Assembly: GCA_035998495.1 (NCBI GenBank)
Contig: DASYHP010000024.1
Span: forward strand, 124,001-188,000
Source: Mesorhizobium_B sp035998495
GTDB taxonomy: Bacteria > Pseudomonadota > Alphaproteobacteria > Rhizobiales > Rhizobiaceae
Direction: 5' to 3'
DNA length: 64,000 bases
Under the pieces are notes generated by a model. That model made no database searches, was not told where the DNA came from, and was given only the letters and a program-made list of their open reading frames with translations. Below, in pieces: positions 35,578 through 43,906 of this stretch (positions are counted from its first letter, which is position 1; each line of letters begins with the position of its first letter). Both the position numbers and the translations under genes were made by a program.

Positions 35578-36377
35578 GGCAGATAATCCTTCAGCCGGAG
35601 CGCCCGCACCTCCTGCAGAAGCCGGACGAAGCCTTGCGCCTGATGAAGCGCTGTCAGCCTTCCCTTCTCGGCGTTCGCCCGTGCGGCTTCGCCCACCACG
35701 CCATGCGGGTTGAGATCGCCGGCCAGCCAAGCGAAAGCATGCGTGCCCGTGTGCTTGACGAGCGAGAATTCGCCTTCGGCGCGGCTGACGGCGGACGGGA
35801 AATCCTGGGCTTTTTCCATTTCCACGAGGTCGGGCCGGAAATGCAGCATCAGGCTCGTTTCCACGTCGCCGCCATGGATGCCGCGCCGCTCCTCCTCCTC
35901 GCTGAACATGCCACCGGGCCGGCCGAATCGCGGCCAGCTCGTCTTCACCGCGAGCATGTCGTGCCGCGCGCGCAGTTCGCGCGCGACGATGCCCATGATC
36001 TCCTCGTTCCCGCCATGGGAGTTCACGATCACGAGCTTGCGCACATTCGCCCGCGCGATGGAGTCGCCGAGCTCGGTCCAGGCCTCGATCAGCGTGGGGG
36101 CCGTCAGCGTGAGCGTGCCGGGGAAGCGGATGTGCTCGTTGGATTTTCCCACCGCCTGGATCGGCAGGACGCGGATGTCGAGATCGTCGGGCAGGAGGCC
36201 GACGACGGTTCGCAGCATCCCGTCCATGATCGTGAAGTCGGTCGAAACCGGCAGATGCGGCCCGTGCTGCTCGACGGCCGCCACGGGCAGCACGGCGATC
36301 ACCGTTTCCGGGTCGATGTCACGAAAAGCCGTGGCCGGCCAGTCGCCCCACCAGACCTTTCGCGTGGGCGCGCTCAT
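35574..36377 (-). CDS. Creatininase-family amidohydrolase
   Basis: The 267-residue protein has the family's metal and catalytic pattern: PVAAVEQHGPHLPVSTDF (Glu and His), NSHGGNEEIMGIVARELR (His-Gly-Gly-Asn) and RGIHGGDVETSLML (His-x-x-Asp/Glu). The family includes creatininase, which opens creatinine to creatine, and deformylases of FAPy intermediates. Which ring or amide is opened here is unknown. It is second in the operon, overlapping ridA by ATGA and ureD by GTGA, so it is made together with urease. That link favours a product that later yields urea. Confidence 0.88.
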   Translation of the reverse strand: MSAPTRKVWWGDWPATAFRDIDPETVIAVLPVAAVEQHGPHLPVSTDFTIMDGMLRTVVGLLPDDLDIRVLPIQAVGKSNEHIRFPGTLTLTAPTLIEAWTELGDSIARANVRKLVIVNSHGGNEEIMGIVARELRARHDMLAVKTSWPRFGRPGGMFSEEEERRGIHGGDVETSLMLHFRPDLVEMEKAQDFPSAVSRAEGEFSLVKHTGTHAFAWLAGDLNPHGVVGEAARANAEKGRLTALHQAQGFVRLLQEVRALRLKDYLP

Positions 36378-36790
36378 GCGCTTGCCGCCGCCACAGCTTC
36401 GACCTCAACCTTGAACTCGGGCCGCGCGAAACCGGACACGATCATCAAGGTGGAGGCGGGAAAAGGCTCGGCGAACAACCCGTCGCGCACGCGCATGTAA
36501 GGCGCGAGGAAGGCTCGGTCCGTGACATAGGCGTTGACGCGGATGACGTGCTCGAGCGCCATGCCGGCCTCGCGCAGGATGGCGGCGATGTTCTCGAAGC
36601 AAAGCGCCGCCTGCTCGCCGGCGTCACCCGGCACAAAGCCGTCGGCGCGGATTCCGAGCTGGCCCGAGCAGAACACGAGCCGCGCCCCGGCCGCGACTTC
36701 GACGCCGTGGCTATAGCGCGCGAAAGGCGGCATCATGCCATCGGGCGCGAGCGGCCGGCTCGCCGGCTGGTTTGTGGCTCCCATCCCCAT
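36374..36790 (-). CDS. RidA/YjgF-family imine deaminase
   Basis: The 138-residue protein shows LVFCSGQLGIRADGF, GEQAALCFENIAAILREAG, VIRVNAYVTDRAFLAPYM and STLMIVSGFARPEFKVEVE. The conserved Arg that binds the carboxylate of 2-aminoacrylate in RidA appears as the Arg of FARPEF. RidA proteins hydrolyse reactive enamines and imines; relatives such as RutC work in pyrimidine breakdown. It is the first gene of the urease operon. Confidence 0.9.
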   Translation of the reverse strand: MGMGATNQPASRPLAPDGMMPPFARYSHGVEVAAGARLVFCSGQLGIRADGFVPGDAGEQAALCFENIAAILREAGMALEHVIRVNAYVTDRAFLAPYMRVRDGLFAEPFPASTLMIVSGFARPEFKVEVEAVAAASA

Positions 36791-36902
36791 GGCGCCGACG
36801 CTAAGTCGGCCTCACGCGGCGGGCAAGCGTAAGCCGCCGCTTTTCCGCGCGCATATGGACGGCTGCCTCATGGATGGGCAGAATACCGTTCGAGATGGCG
36901 CT

Positions 36903-36974
36903 GATAAAGGCAGGGCGCGCCCATTCGCGACGCAGAACCGGCGCTTGCGGCATGGCACGGCGCTTGCCTTTATC
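36903..36974. repeat. Inverted repeat around the sigma-54 promoter
   Basis: GATAAAGGCA (36903-36912) and TGCCTTTATC (36965-36974) are perfect inverted copies, 52 bases apart. The right arm overlaps the -12 element of the sigma-54 promoter. It could be a regulator site whose binding competes with the polymerase, or a looping pair. Confidence 0.55.
36953..36967 (+). promoter_or_regulatory. Sigma-54 (RpoN) promoter of the ABC/deaminase operon
   Basis: TGGCACGGCGCTTGC carries the invariant GG (36954-36955) and GC (36966-36967) separated by 10 bases, and matches the RpoN consensus TGGCAC-N5-TTGC at every consensus position. Transcription would start near 36978, about 50 bases before the first gene. 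No clear NtrC-type site was found upstream by eye. Confidence 0.8.
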
Positions 36975-37030
36975 GGACGAGAAATGCGCCGCATGATTCC
37001 GTCGCGGCGAGAACAAGAGGGGTGGCTGAC

Positions 37031-38044
37031 ATGAAGGCGTTCGGAATCGCATCGGCTGCTGCCGCAGCCTGGAGTTTGGGCGCGGTAGGCGCGGCATCGG
37101 CTCAGGATCTGGAGAAGGCGACCTTCGTCACCAACTGGTTCGCCCAGGCCGAGCATGGCGGCTACTACCAAGCCGTGGCCGATGGCTTCTACAAGGAATG
37201 CGGTCTCGACCTGACGATCCAGCAGGGCGGCCCGCAAACCAGCGGAAGGCCGCTGATGATCGCCGGAAAGGCCGATTTCTACATGGGCGGCAACCTGCTC
37301 CAGGCCTTCTCCGCCGTCGAGCAGGGCATCCCGCTGCGCGTCGTGGCGGCGTATTTCCAGAAGGAGCCGCAGATCCTGATGGCCCATCCCGGCCAGGGGC
37401 TCGACAAATGGGAGGACCTGCCGAACGCCGAGCAGTACATCATCTCCGACGAAGGCATGCAGAGCTTCTTTCTCTGGATGGAGTCGGAGTTCGGCTTCGA
37501 CCCGGCCAAGCGTGTGCCCTACACCTTCAGCGCGGCCGCTTTCATCGCCAATCCGAAGTCGATCCAGCAGGGCTATCTGACCTCCGAGCCGCTGGCGGTC
37601 GAGCGCGAGGGCGGCTTCAAGCCGAACGTCTTCCTGATGGCTGACTACGGCTTCACGACCTACGCCACGACCGTCGAGACCATGCAGCAGACGATCGACG
37701 AGCGGCCCGAGGTCGTGCAGTGTTTCGTCGATGGCTCGGCCAAGGGCTGGACCAAATATCTCTACGGCGACAACGCGGCCGCCAACGAGCTCATCAAGCG
37801 CGACAACCCGGACATGACGGACGAGCAGCTCGCCTTTTCCGTGGAGAAGCTGAAGGAATACGGCATCGTGGACTCCGGCGAGACGGAGACGCTGGGCATC
37901 GGCGCCATGACGGACGAGAGGATCGCCGACTTCTACCAAAAGATGGTCAAGGCCAAGGCTGCGCCCGAGGGCATCGACGTGACCAAGGCATACACGCTTC
38001 AGTTCGTGAACAAGGGCGTGGGGCTCGACCTCAAGAACCAGTGA
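37031..38044 (+). CDS. ABC transporter substrate-binding protein, NMT1/THI5-like
   Basis: The 337-residue periplasmic protein has a signal peptide (about 1-24, ending ASAQ). It then has the NMT1/THI5 beginning KATFVTNWFAQAEHGGYYQA and a binding-site-type phrase IQQGGPQTSGRPLMIAGKAD. Family members bind thiamine pyrimidine precursors, other N-heterocycles or alkyl sulfonates and nitrates. The ligand is not known; the genes behind it suggest a pyrimidine-like or imidazole-like ring. ATG 37031 has AGAGGGG upstream. It is the first gene behind the sigma-54 promoter, and its stop overlaps the ATPase gene start as GTGA. Confidence 0.9.
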   Translation: MKAFGIASAAAAAWSLGAVGAASAQDLEKATFVTNWFAQAEHGGYYQAVADGFYKECGLDLTIQQGGPQTSGRPLMIAGKADFYMGGNLLQAFSAVEQGIPLRVVAAYFQKEPQILMAHPGQGLDKWEDLPNAEQYIISDEGMQSFFLWMESEFGFDPAKRVPYTFSAAAFIANPKSIQQGYLTSEPLAVEREGGFKPNVFLMADYGFTTYATTVETMQQTIDERPEVVQCFVDGSAKGWTKYLYGDNAAANELIKRDNPDMTDEQLAFSVEKLKEYGIVDSGETETLGIGAMTDERIADFYQKMVKAKAAPEGIDVTKAYTLQFVNKGVGLDLKNQ

Positions 38045-38901
38045 GCGAGGCTTTCGCTTCCGCCATGCTGCATGTGGAGCCGCCGGGGGCAGGGGAGGCC
38101 TTGTCCGCCCCGCCCCTCTTCGCGCTGAAGGGCGTCGGGAAGACCTTTTCCAACGGTGTGACGGCGTTGGGCGCGCTCGATCTCGCCGTGGGCGAGGGTG
38201 AGTTCCTGAGCCTCTTGGGGCCGTCGGGCTGCGGCAAATCCACGGCGCTGCGCATCGTCGCGGGCCTGTCCACGCCCAGCCGCGGCCAAGTGGCGTGGCG
38301 CTCGGGCGGGAGTGTCGGCCATGAGCGCGAGATCGGCTTCGTGTTCCAGGAGCCGACGCTGATGCCGTGGTCCGACGTGTTCGACAATGTCTGGCTGCCC
38401 CTTCGCCTGCGCGGGGTTTCCCGAAACGAGGCCGCGCCGCGCGTGCGGGAAATGCTGTCGCGGGTGAAGCTCGACGGCTTCGAGAATGCCGTGCCGCGCG
38501 AGCTTTCGGGCGGCATGAAGATGCGCGTGTCCATCGCCCGCGCCCTTGTGACCAAGCCGAGGGTGCTTCTGATGGACGAGCCCTTCGCCGCGCTCGACGA
38601 GATCACGCGCTTTGCGCTCAACGACGACCTTTTGAAGCTCTGGGAGGCCGAGCGCTTCACCACGGTTTTCGTGACGCACAGCGTGTTCGAAAGCGTGTTC
38701 TTGTCCAACCGCGTGGTGGTGATGGCGGCGCGGCCGGGCCGCGTCCATTCCGAACTGCCGGTAGACGCGCTCTATCCGCGCGACGCGCGCTTCCGCACCT
38801 CGGCCCACTACGCCGCCCTATGCCTCAAGGCTTCTGACCTCCTGGGCGAGGCGATCCGGGCGGGGCAGAACGCCAGGGAGGCGACGCATGGCCTTGGCTG
38901 A
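38041..38901 (+). CDS. ABC transporter ATPase subunit
   Basis: The product has about 286 residues, with Walker A LGPSGCGKSTALRIV, Q-loop FVFQEPTLMPW, signature ELSGGMKMRVSIARAL, Walker B VLLMDEPFAALDE and switch His in VFVTHSVFESV. It belongs to the nitrate/sulfonate/taurine (SsuB/TauB-like) group that goes with NMT1 binding proteins. GTG 38041 is preferred because it overlaps the preceding stop; ATG 38065 is an alternative. It overlaps the permease gene by 14 bases. Confidence 0.93.
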   Translation: MSEAFASAMLHVEPPGAGEALSAPPLFALKGVGKTFSNGVTALGALDLAVGEGEFLSLLGPSGCGKSTALRIVAGLSTPSRGQVAWRSGGSVGHEREIGFVFQEPTLMPWSDVFDNVWLPLRLRGVSRNEAAPRVREMLSRVKLDGFENAVPRELSGGMKMRVSIARALVTKPRVLLMDEPFAALDEITRFALNDDLLKLWEAERFTTVFVTHSVFESVFLSNRVVVMAARPGRVHSELPVDALYPRDARFRTSAHYAALCLKASDLLGEAIRAGQNAREATHGLG

Positions 38902-39745
38902 GCCCATGCCGGCGACCGTGCCGCTGGACGCCGAGGAGGCGCGGCGCTTAGCTAAGCTGCGCCGCGAAAAGATCGGCCGATGGGTGCTGCCCATGCTCAT
39001 CATGGCGGCGGCGATCTTCTTCTGGGACCGCATCTGCGTGTGGAACGAGATCCCGCGCTACATCCTGCCGCGGCCGGGCGAGGTGGTGGCGACGCTCTGG
39101 ACCGACCGCGCGCTTTTGTTCTCCTCGCTGCTGGTGACGCTGCGCATCGCCTTCCTGAGCCTCTTGCTCGCCGTGGCCGGCGGGGTGGGGCTGGCCGTGC
39201 TGTTCGCGCAGTCGAAATGGCTGGAGATGTCGTTCTTCCCCTTTGCCGTGATCCTGCAGGTCACGCCGATCGTGGCGATCTTCCCGCTCATCAACATCTA
39301 TGTGGACAATCAGACGACGAAGCTCCTGCTCTGCGCCTGGATCGTCGCCTTCTTCCCGATCCTCTCCAACACCACGCTGGGGTTGAACTCGGTGGACCGC
39401 AACCTGCGCGACCTGTTCCGGCTGAACAATGCCTCGCGCTGGCAGGAGCTTCGGCTGCTCCGGCTGCCGGGCGCGATGCCTTACTTCCTCGGGGGCCTGC
39501 GGATCGCGGGCGGGCTGTCGCTGATCGGCGCGGTTGTGGCCGAGTTCGTGGCGGGCGCTTCGGGGCAGAACTCCGGGCTCGCCTCGCGCATCATCGAGGC
39601 CGGGTACCGGCTCAACGCCCCGCGATTGTTCGCGGCGCTGATCCTGATCTCGGCCGCGGGGATCGTGATCTTCCTCACCCTTTCGCTCGTGTCGCACCTG
39701 ATTCTGAGGCGTTGGCACGAAAGTGCGCTAAGGCAGGAGGGGTAG
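38888..39745 (+). CDS. ABC transporter permease
   Basis: The 285-residue membrane protein has about six membrane segments. The coupling EAA loop toward the ATPase reads LFRLNNASRWQELRLLRLPGAMPYFLGGLRIAGG. An N-terminal cytoplasmic part of about 35 residues precedes the first segment (WVLPMLIMAAAIFFW). With the two genes before it, it completes a three-component importer. Confidence 0.93.
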   Translation: MALAEPMPATVPLDAEEARRLAKLRREKIGRWVLPMLIMAAAIFFWDRICVWNEIPRYILPRPGEVVATLWTDRALLFSSLLVTLRIAFLSLLLAVAGGVGLAVLFAQSKWLEMSFFPFAVILQVTPIVAIFPLINIYVDNQTTKLLLCAWIVAFFPILSNTTLGLNSVDRNLRDLFRLNNASRWQELRLLRLPGAMPYFLGGLRIAGGLSLIGAVVAEFVAGASGQNSGLASRIIEAGYRLNAPRLFAALILISAAGIVIFLTLSLVSHLILRRWHESALRQEG

Positions 39746-39747
39746 CG

Positions 39748-41067
39748 TTGACCTCGTCGATCACACTGCCCCCAGCAGGTCCTTACACCCTCGCCAGTGC
39801 TCGCCTGCACGGGGCGCTGACGCCCGGCCTTAGGAGGCAGCCGGATGGCGACGGGTTCGTGGGGTGCGACCTGCTCGTTTCGGAGGGACACATTGCGCGG
39901 ATCGCGCCTCCCGGCGCGGTGCCGCGGGGAGGCGAAACGCTCGACCTCGCCGGCCGGGTCGTGCTGCCCGCCTTTGTGGATTGCCACACCCATCTCGACA
40001 AGGGCCACATCTCGCCCCGGAAACCCAACCCGAACGGCACGTTCGAGGCGGCGCTTCAGACGGCGGGTGAGGATCGCGCCGCGCGCTGGACAGCCGACGA
40101 TCTGCGCCGGCGCATGGATTTCTCGCTGCGCTCGGCTCACGCCCACGGCACGGTTGCGATCCGCACCCATCTCGACTCGATCGCGCCGCAGGATGAAATC
40201 TCCTGGCCGGTGTTCCAAGAGATGCGCGAGGAATGGCGTGGGCGGATCATCCTCCAGGCGGCCTGCCTGGCGGGCATCGATCTTTATCGTGACGCAGCCT
40301 GGTTCAACGCGCTCGTTCGGCGCGTGAAAGAGGCGGGCGGCGTGCTCGGCGCCGTCACCTGGATGCTGCCTGACCTCGACGCCCTGCTCGACCGGATGTT
40401 CGTTAGCGCAAGCGAGCACGGCCTCGACCTCGACTTCCATGTGGATGAGACGAGCGACCCAGCGTCGGTCTCGCTCCGCCACATCGCGGAGGCGGCCATC
40501 CGCCACCGCTTCGCGGGAAAAATCCTGTGCGGGCATTGTTGCTCGCTGGCGCAACAGGCGGACGGAGAGGCCGACCGGACGCTCGATCTCGTGGCGCGGG
40601 CCGACATCGCAGTCGTCTCGCTTCCGCTCTGCAACCTCTACCTCCAGGACCGACGTGCGGACGGCACGACGCCGCGCTGGCGCGGCGTGACGCTGCTGCA
40701 TGAGATGAAAGCGCGGGGCATCACGGTCGCGGTCGCATCGGACAACACGCGCGATCCCTTCCATGCCTATGGCGATCTCGACATGCTGGAGGTATTTCGC
40801 GCCGCCACGCGGGTCGCCCATCTCGACCATCCCTTCGGCGATTGGATCGCGGCAGCGACGGCCACGCCGGCCCGGATCATGGGGCTGGATGGATTCGGCA
40901 TTTTGCGCGAGAGCGACCCGGCCGATTTCGTGATCCTGAAGGGGCGGCGCTGGACCGAGGTTCTGGCGCGGCCCGAGGCCGACCGCATCGTCGTGCGGGG
41001 GGGCCGGACGATCGCCCGAACCCTGCCGGACTACTCGGAGCTCGACGACCTCATGGGAGCCGCCTGA
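39748..41067 (+). CDS. Cytosine-deaminase-like amidohydrolase
   Basis: The 439-residue amidohydrolase-superfamily enzyme has the metal site FVDCHTHLDKGHI (His-x-His), LDFHVDETSD (His and catalytic Glu), ILCGHCCSLAQQ (His) and VASDNTRDPFHAYGDLDMLE (Asp), in the pattern of CodA-type cytosine deaminases. Such enzymes deaminate cytosine, isoguanine, creatinine or similar rings. The start is taken as TTG 39748, eight bases behind AGGAGG; no ATG or GTG lies at a fitting place. It is directly behind the ABC genes, so it probably acts on the imported compound. The exact substrate is unknown. Confidence 0.87.
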   Translation: MTSSITLPPAGPYTLASARLHGALTPGLRRQPDGDGFVGCDLLVSEGHIARIAPPGAVPRGGETLDLAGRVVLPAFVDCHTHLDKGHISPRKPNPNGTFEAALQTAGEDRAARWTADDLRRRMDFSLRSAHAHGTVAIRTHLDSIAPQDEISWPVFQEMREEWRGRIILQAACLAGIDLYRDAAWFNALVRRVKEAGGVLGAVTWMLPDLDALLDRMFVSASEHGLDLDFHVDETSDPASVSLRHIAEAAIRHRFAGKILCGHCCSLAQQADGEADRTLDLVARADIAVVSLPLCNLYLQDRRADGTTPRWRGVTLLHEMKARGITVAVASDNTRDPFHAYGDLDMLEVFRAATRVAHLDHPFGDWIAAATATPARIMGLDGFGILRESDPADFVILKGRRWTEVLARPEADRIVVRGGRTIARTLPDYSELDDLMGAA

Positions 41068-42464
41068 TGGATCTTTCCGCGCTCAAGCGCGACCTCGATC
41101 GCATCAGGACCGAGGACAACCCGGCCATCGTCGCCCAGAAGAGCCGCGACTTCTTCTGGTACAGCCCCGTGCTTAAGCGCCAACTCGACCGCGTGACGGG
41201 CGACCTCATGGTCTCACCCAGGAGCGAGGACGAGGTGATCCGCGTGCTCGCCGCCTGCTTCCGCCACGGCGTGCCCGTCACGCCGCGCGGCACCGGCACG
41301 GGCAATTACGGCCAGGCCATGCCGCTGTCGGGCGGCGTGGTGCTGAGCCTTAGCGAGATGAACGAGGTGAAGAGCATTTCACCTGGCCGCGTGGTCTGCG
41401 GCCCCGGCGCGGTGCTGGCCGAGATCGATCACGCGACGCGGGCGCATTCGGGGCAGGAACTGAGGCTTGCGCCCTCCACCTACAACACGGCTTCAGTCGG
41501 GGGCTTCGTCGCGGGTGGCTCGGGCGGGATCGGCTCGATCCGCTGGGGTGGTCTGCGCGATTTCGGCAATGTGCTGCGCCTGCGCGTCGTCACCATGGAG
41601 GAGAGCCCGCGCGTGCTGGAGCTGACGGGCGAAGACCTGCACAAGGTGACGCATGCCTATGGCACCAACGGCGTCATCACTGAAGTGGAGATGCCGCTGG
41701 CGCCGGCCTATGAATGGGTCGAGCTCATCGTGGGCTTCGACAGCCTCAACGCCGCCGCTCGCTTCGGCGACCGGCTGGCACGGCAGGACGGGCTCCTGCT
41801 CAAGCTCGCAACCGTGGTCGCCGCGCCCGCGCCGCAGCTCTATTTCAAGCGGCATCAGCGCTTTCTCCGTGACGGCCAGAGCATCGTCCTCGTGATGGTC
41901 GCGGCGCATGGGCTCGACGCGTTCCGTGCCTTCGCCCGGAGGGAGAAGGCGGAGACGCTGTTCGACTCCTCGCTCGCCGAGGACACGAAGGGCCTGCCGC
42001 CGGTCTATGAGCTGGCCTGGAATCACACCACGCTGCGCGCGCTGCGGGTGGACCCTGCCATCACCTATCTCCAGTCGCTCTATCCCTTCCCAGGGCATCT
42101 GAAGCTGGTGGACACCATTGATCGGATGTTTCCGGGCGAACTCGTCTCCCATCTCGAATTCGTGCGCTTCGACGGCGACGTGACCTGTTTCGGCCTGCCG
42201 CTCATCCGCTTCACCACCGAGGAGCGGCTGGACGAGATCATCCGGATGCACGAGGAGGCCGGCTGCCCCATCTTCAACCCGCACCGCTACACGCTGGAGG
42301 AGGGCGGCATGAAGCAGACGGACGAGGTGCAGCTCGCCTTCAAGCGCGAGGCCGACCCGCGCGGGCTCCTCAACCCCGGCAAGATGATCGCCTGGGAAGA
42401 TCCCAGCTACGACTACCGCTCGGGCAAGACCTTCCTGTTCAAAGGTCTCGAATTGGCGTCCTGA
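41067..42464 (+). CDS. FAD-linked oxidase (PCMH/GlcD-like)
   Basis: The 465-residue protein has an N-terminal FAD-binding PCMH domain with the nucleotide-binding segments VTPRGTGTGNYGQAMPLSGGVVL and PSTYNTASVGGFVAGGSGGIGS. A C-terminal cap domain ends with KREADPRGLLNPGKMIAWE, as in GlcD, D-lactate and alditol oxidases. No covalent-FAD His is obvious. It starts in an ATGA overlap with the deaminase gene. A role in oxidising the deaminated ring or a breakdown product is inferred. Confidence 0.88.
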   Translation: MDLSALKRDLDRIRTEDNPAIVAQKSRDFFWYSPVLKRQLDRVTGDLMVSPRSEDEVIRVLAACFRHGVPVTPRGTGTGNYGQAMPLSGGVVLSLSEMNEVKSISPGRVVCGPGAVLAEIDHATRAHSGQELRLAPSTYNTASVGGFVAGGSGGIGSIRWGGLRDFGNVLRLRVVTMEESPRVLELTGEDLHKVTHAYGTNGVITEVEMPLAPAYEWVELIVGFDSLNAAARFGDRLARQDGLLLKLATVVAAPAPQLYFKRHQRFLRDGQSIVLVMVAAHGLDAFRAFARREKAETLFDSSLAEDTKGLPPVYELAWNHTTLRALRVDPAITYLQSLYPFPGHLKLVDTIDRMFPGELVSHLEFVRFDGDVTCFGLPLIRFTTEERLDEIIRMHEEAGCPIFNPHRYTLEEGGMKQTDEVQLAFKREADPRGLLNPGKMIAWEDPSYDYRSGKTFLFKGLELAS

Positions 42465-42473
42465 TACCCGATC

Positions 42474-43055
42474 ATGCAGGTGCTGGTGCTCCACGCGCAT
42501 CCCGTCGAGGACAGCTTCAATGCGGGGCTCCACCAGCTCGTCGTGGACCGGCTGACGGCACGCGGGCACGCAGTGGACGCCTGCGACCTCTACGCGGAAG
42601 GTTTCGATCCGGTGCTGTCGCGGCAGGAGCGGCTCGATTATCACGACGTGGGCGTCAACCGCGCCCATGTGGAAGAGCATGTCGCGCGGCTGAAGCGCGC
42701 CCAGGCTTTGGTGCTCGTCTTCCCCGTCTGGAACTACGGCTTTCCCGCGATCCTCAAGGGCTATTTCGACCGCGTGTTCCTGCCGGGCGTCAGCTTCGAC
42801 CTCGTGGACGGCACGGTGCAGCCGTCCTTGCGCAACATTCGCCGGCTCTGCGCCGTGACGAGCTATGGCGGAACGCGGTTCCGAACGATCATCATGGGCG
42901 ACCCGCCGCGAAAGCTTGTTTCGCGGTGGCTGCGCGCGACCGTTCACCCGCTGGCCAAGCTCGACTATCTCGCGCTTTACGACATGAACAACACCACCGA
43001 CGCCGGTCGCGAGGCGTTTAAGGCCAAGGTGGCGGCCAGGCTGGATCGCTTCTGA
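42474..43055 (+). CDS. Flavodoxin-fold NAD(P)H oxidoreductase, paralogue 1
   Basis: The 193-residue protein of the Flavodoxin_2/NQO1-MdaB group starts MQVLVLHAHPVEDSFNAGLHQLV and carries LVLVFPVWNYGFPAILKGYFDRVFLPGVSF, the FMN/FAD-binding signature. Such enzymes reduce quinones or other acceptors with two electrons. Its overlapping neighbour is a paralogue, which suggests they form a heterodimer or act on two successive steps. Confidence 0.9.
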   Translation: MQVLVLHAHPVEDSFNAGLHQLVVDRLTARGHAVDACDLYAEGFDPVLSRQERLDYHDVGVNRAHVEEHVARLKRAQALVLVFPVWNYGFPAILKGYFDRVFLPGVSFDLVDGTVQPSLRNIRRLCAVTSYGGTRFRTIIMGDPPRKLVSRWLRATVHPLAKLDYLALYDMNNTTDAGREAFKAKVAARLDRF

Positions 43056-43687
43056 TGCGCGTGCTCGTGGTTTACTGCCACCCGGTGCCGGAAAGCTTTT
43101 GCGCCGCCCTGCGCGACACCTGCCTCGCGGCGCTCGCGGCGGGCGGCCATGAGGCAAGACTCCTCGACCTTTACGCCGAAGGCTTCAATCCCGCGATGAA
43201 CGCCAGGGAGCGCCGGACCTACAATGACGGCCCGCCCGCCGATCCCGTGCTGCTGGCCCATGGCGAGCATCTGCATTGGGCGGAAGGCCTGCTCTTCGTC
43301 TATCCCACTTGGTGGTATGGGCTGCCCGCCATGCTCAAAGGCTGGCTGGAGCGCGTCTGGGCGGTGGACATCGCCTTCGGCCTCGCCCCCGACGGCGGGC
43401 GGATCAAGCCCAAACTCCAGAACATCCGCCGGCTGGGCGTGGTGACCACTTGCGGCGCGACGTGGCTTGTCTCGAAGCTGATCGGCGAGCCCGGCCGCAA
43501 GACGCTGCTGCGCGGGATGCGCCCGCTGTTCTCGCCGCGCTGCCGCAGCTTCTATCTCGCGCATTACGACATGGACCGCTCCACGCCGGAGAGCCGGAGG
43601 GCATATCTGGAGAAGGTGAGGGCAACGATGGGGCGGTTTGGAGCTACGAGCGCCTCTCCTTCTCCCCTTGTGGGAGAAGGTGGCTGA
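43055..43687 (+). CDS. Flavodoxin-fold NAD(P)H oxidoreductase, paralogue 2
   Basis: The 210-residue protein is of the same family as its neighbour, with MRVLVVYCHPVPESFCAALRD and LLFVYPTWWYGLPAMLKGWLERVW. The family-like part ends at TMGRF, where the paralogue also ends (RLDRF). The last 15 or so residues (GATSASPSPLVGEGG) and the stop codon come from a RIME-like repeat that begins at about 43654. Thus the natural stop was probably lost or displaced by the repeat. The start overlaps the previous stop by one base. Confidence 0.88.
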   Translation: MRVLVVYCHPVPESFCAALRDTCLAALAAGGHEARLLDLYAEGFNPAMNARERRTYNDGPPADPVLLAHGEHLHWAEGLLFVYPTWWYGLPAMLKGWLERVWAVDIAFGLAPDGGRIKPKLQNIRRLGVVTTCGATWLVSKLIGEPGRKTLLRGMRPLFSPRCRSFYLAHYDMDRSTPESRRAYLEKVRATMGRFGATSASPSPLVGEGG

Positions 43688-43728
43688 GCCGAAGCGGAGC
43701 GCAGGCGAAGTTGGATGAGGGGTGCTGG
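43654..43728 (+). repeat. RIME-like repeat, copy C1
   Basis: It begins with CTCTCCTTCTCCCCTTGTGG, has the short palindrome CTTCTCCC-ACAA-type arms, and ends with GGATGAGGGGTGCTGGA. It overlaps the 3' end of the second flavodoxin-fold gene. An inverted partner lies 63 bases farther on. Confidence 0.75.
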
Positions 43729-43791
43729 ACGGAGCGGGAGACCGGCAGAGGAGGCGCTATCCAGCGATAATGTCTGAAGCGTTGAGTTCCG

Positions 43792-43868
43792 GCCAACACC
43801 TCTCATCCGACCTCACGTCGCCTTTGGCTTCGTTCGGCCACCTTCTCCCACAAGGGGAGAAGGAGAAG
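43792..43868 (-). repeat. RIME-like repeat, copy C2 (inverted relative to C1)
   Basis: It reads CCAACACCTCTCATCCGAC at the left and CCACCTTCTCCCACAAGG then GGAGAAGGAG at the right, the reverse complement of the C1 type. Together C1 and C2 form a large inverted repeat between two convergent genes, which could act as a transcription stop on both strands. Confidence 0.75.
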
Positions 43869-43906
43869 TGCTAACGCCGGCTCCCGTTGCGCCAAGCGTC
43901 AGCCGG

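Noticed and set aside
35574..36377. Calling the gene creatininase proper and the block a creatinine pathway
   Set aside because: The family is shared by several ring and formamide hydrolases, and no creatinase-type gene is seen, so only the family name can be supported.
36840..36860. Second sigma-54 promoter for the divergent ridA-urease operon
   Set aside because: On the minus strand a GG...TTGC arrangement exists, but the spacing between GG and GC is nine bases, not ten, which RpoN does not tolerate well.
41493..43157. Open frame of 554 codons on the minus strand
   Set aside because: Antisense of the FAD-linked oxidase and flavodoxin-fold genes, with shadow-type composition.
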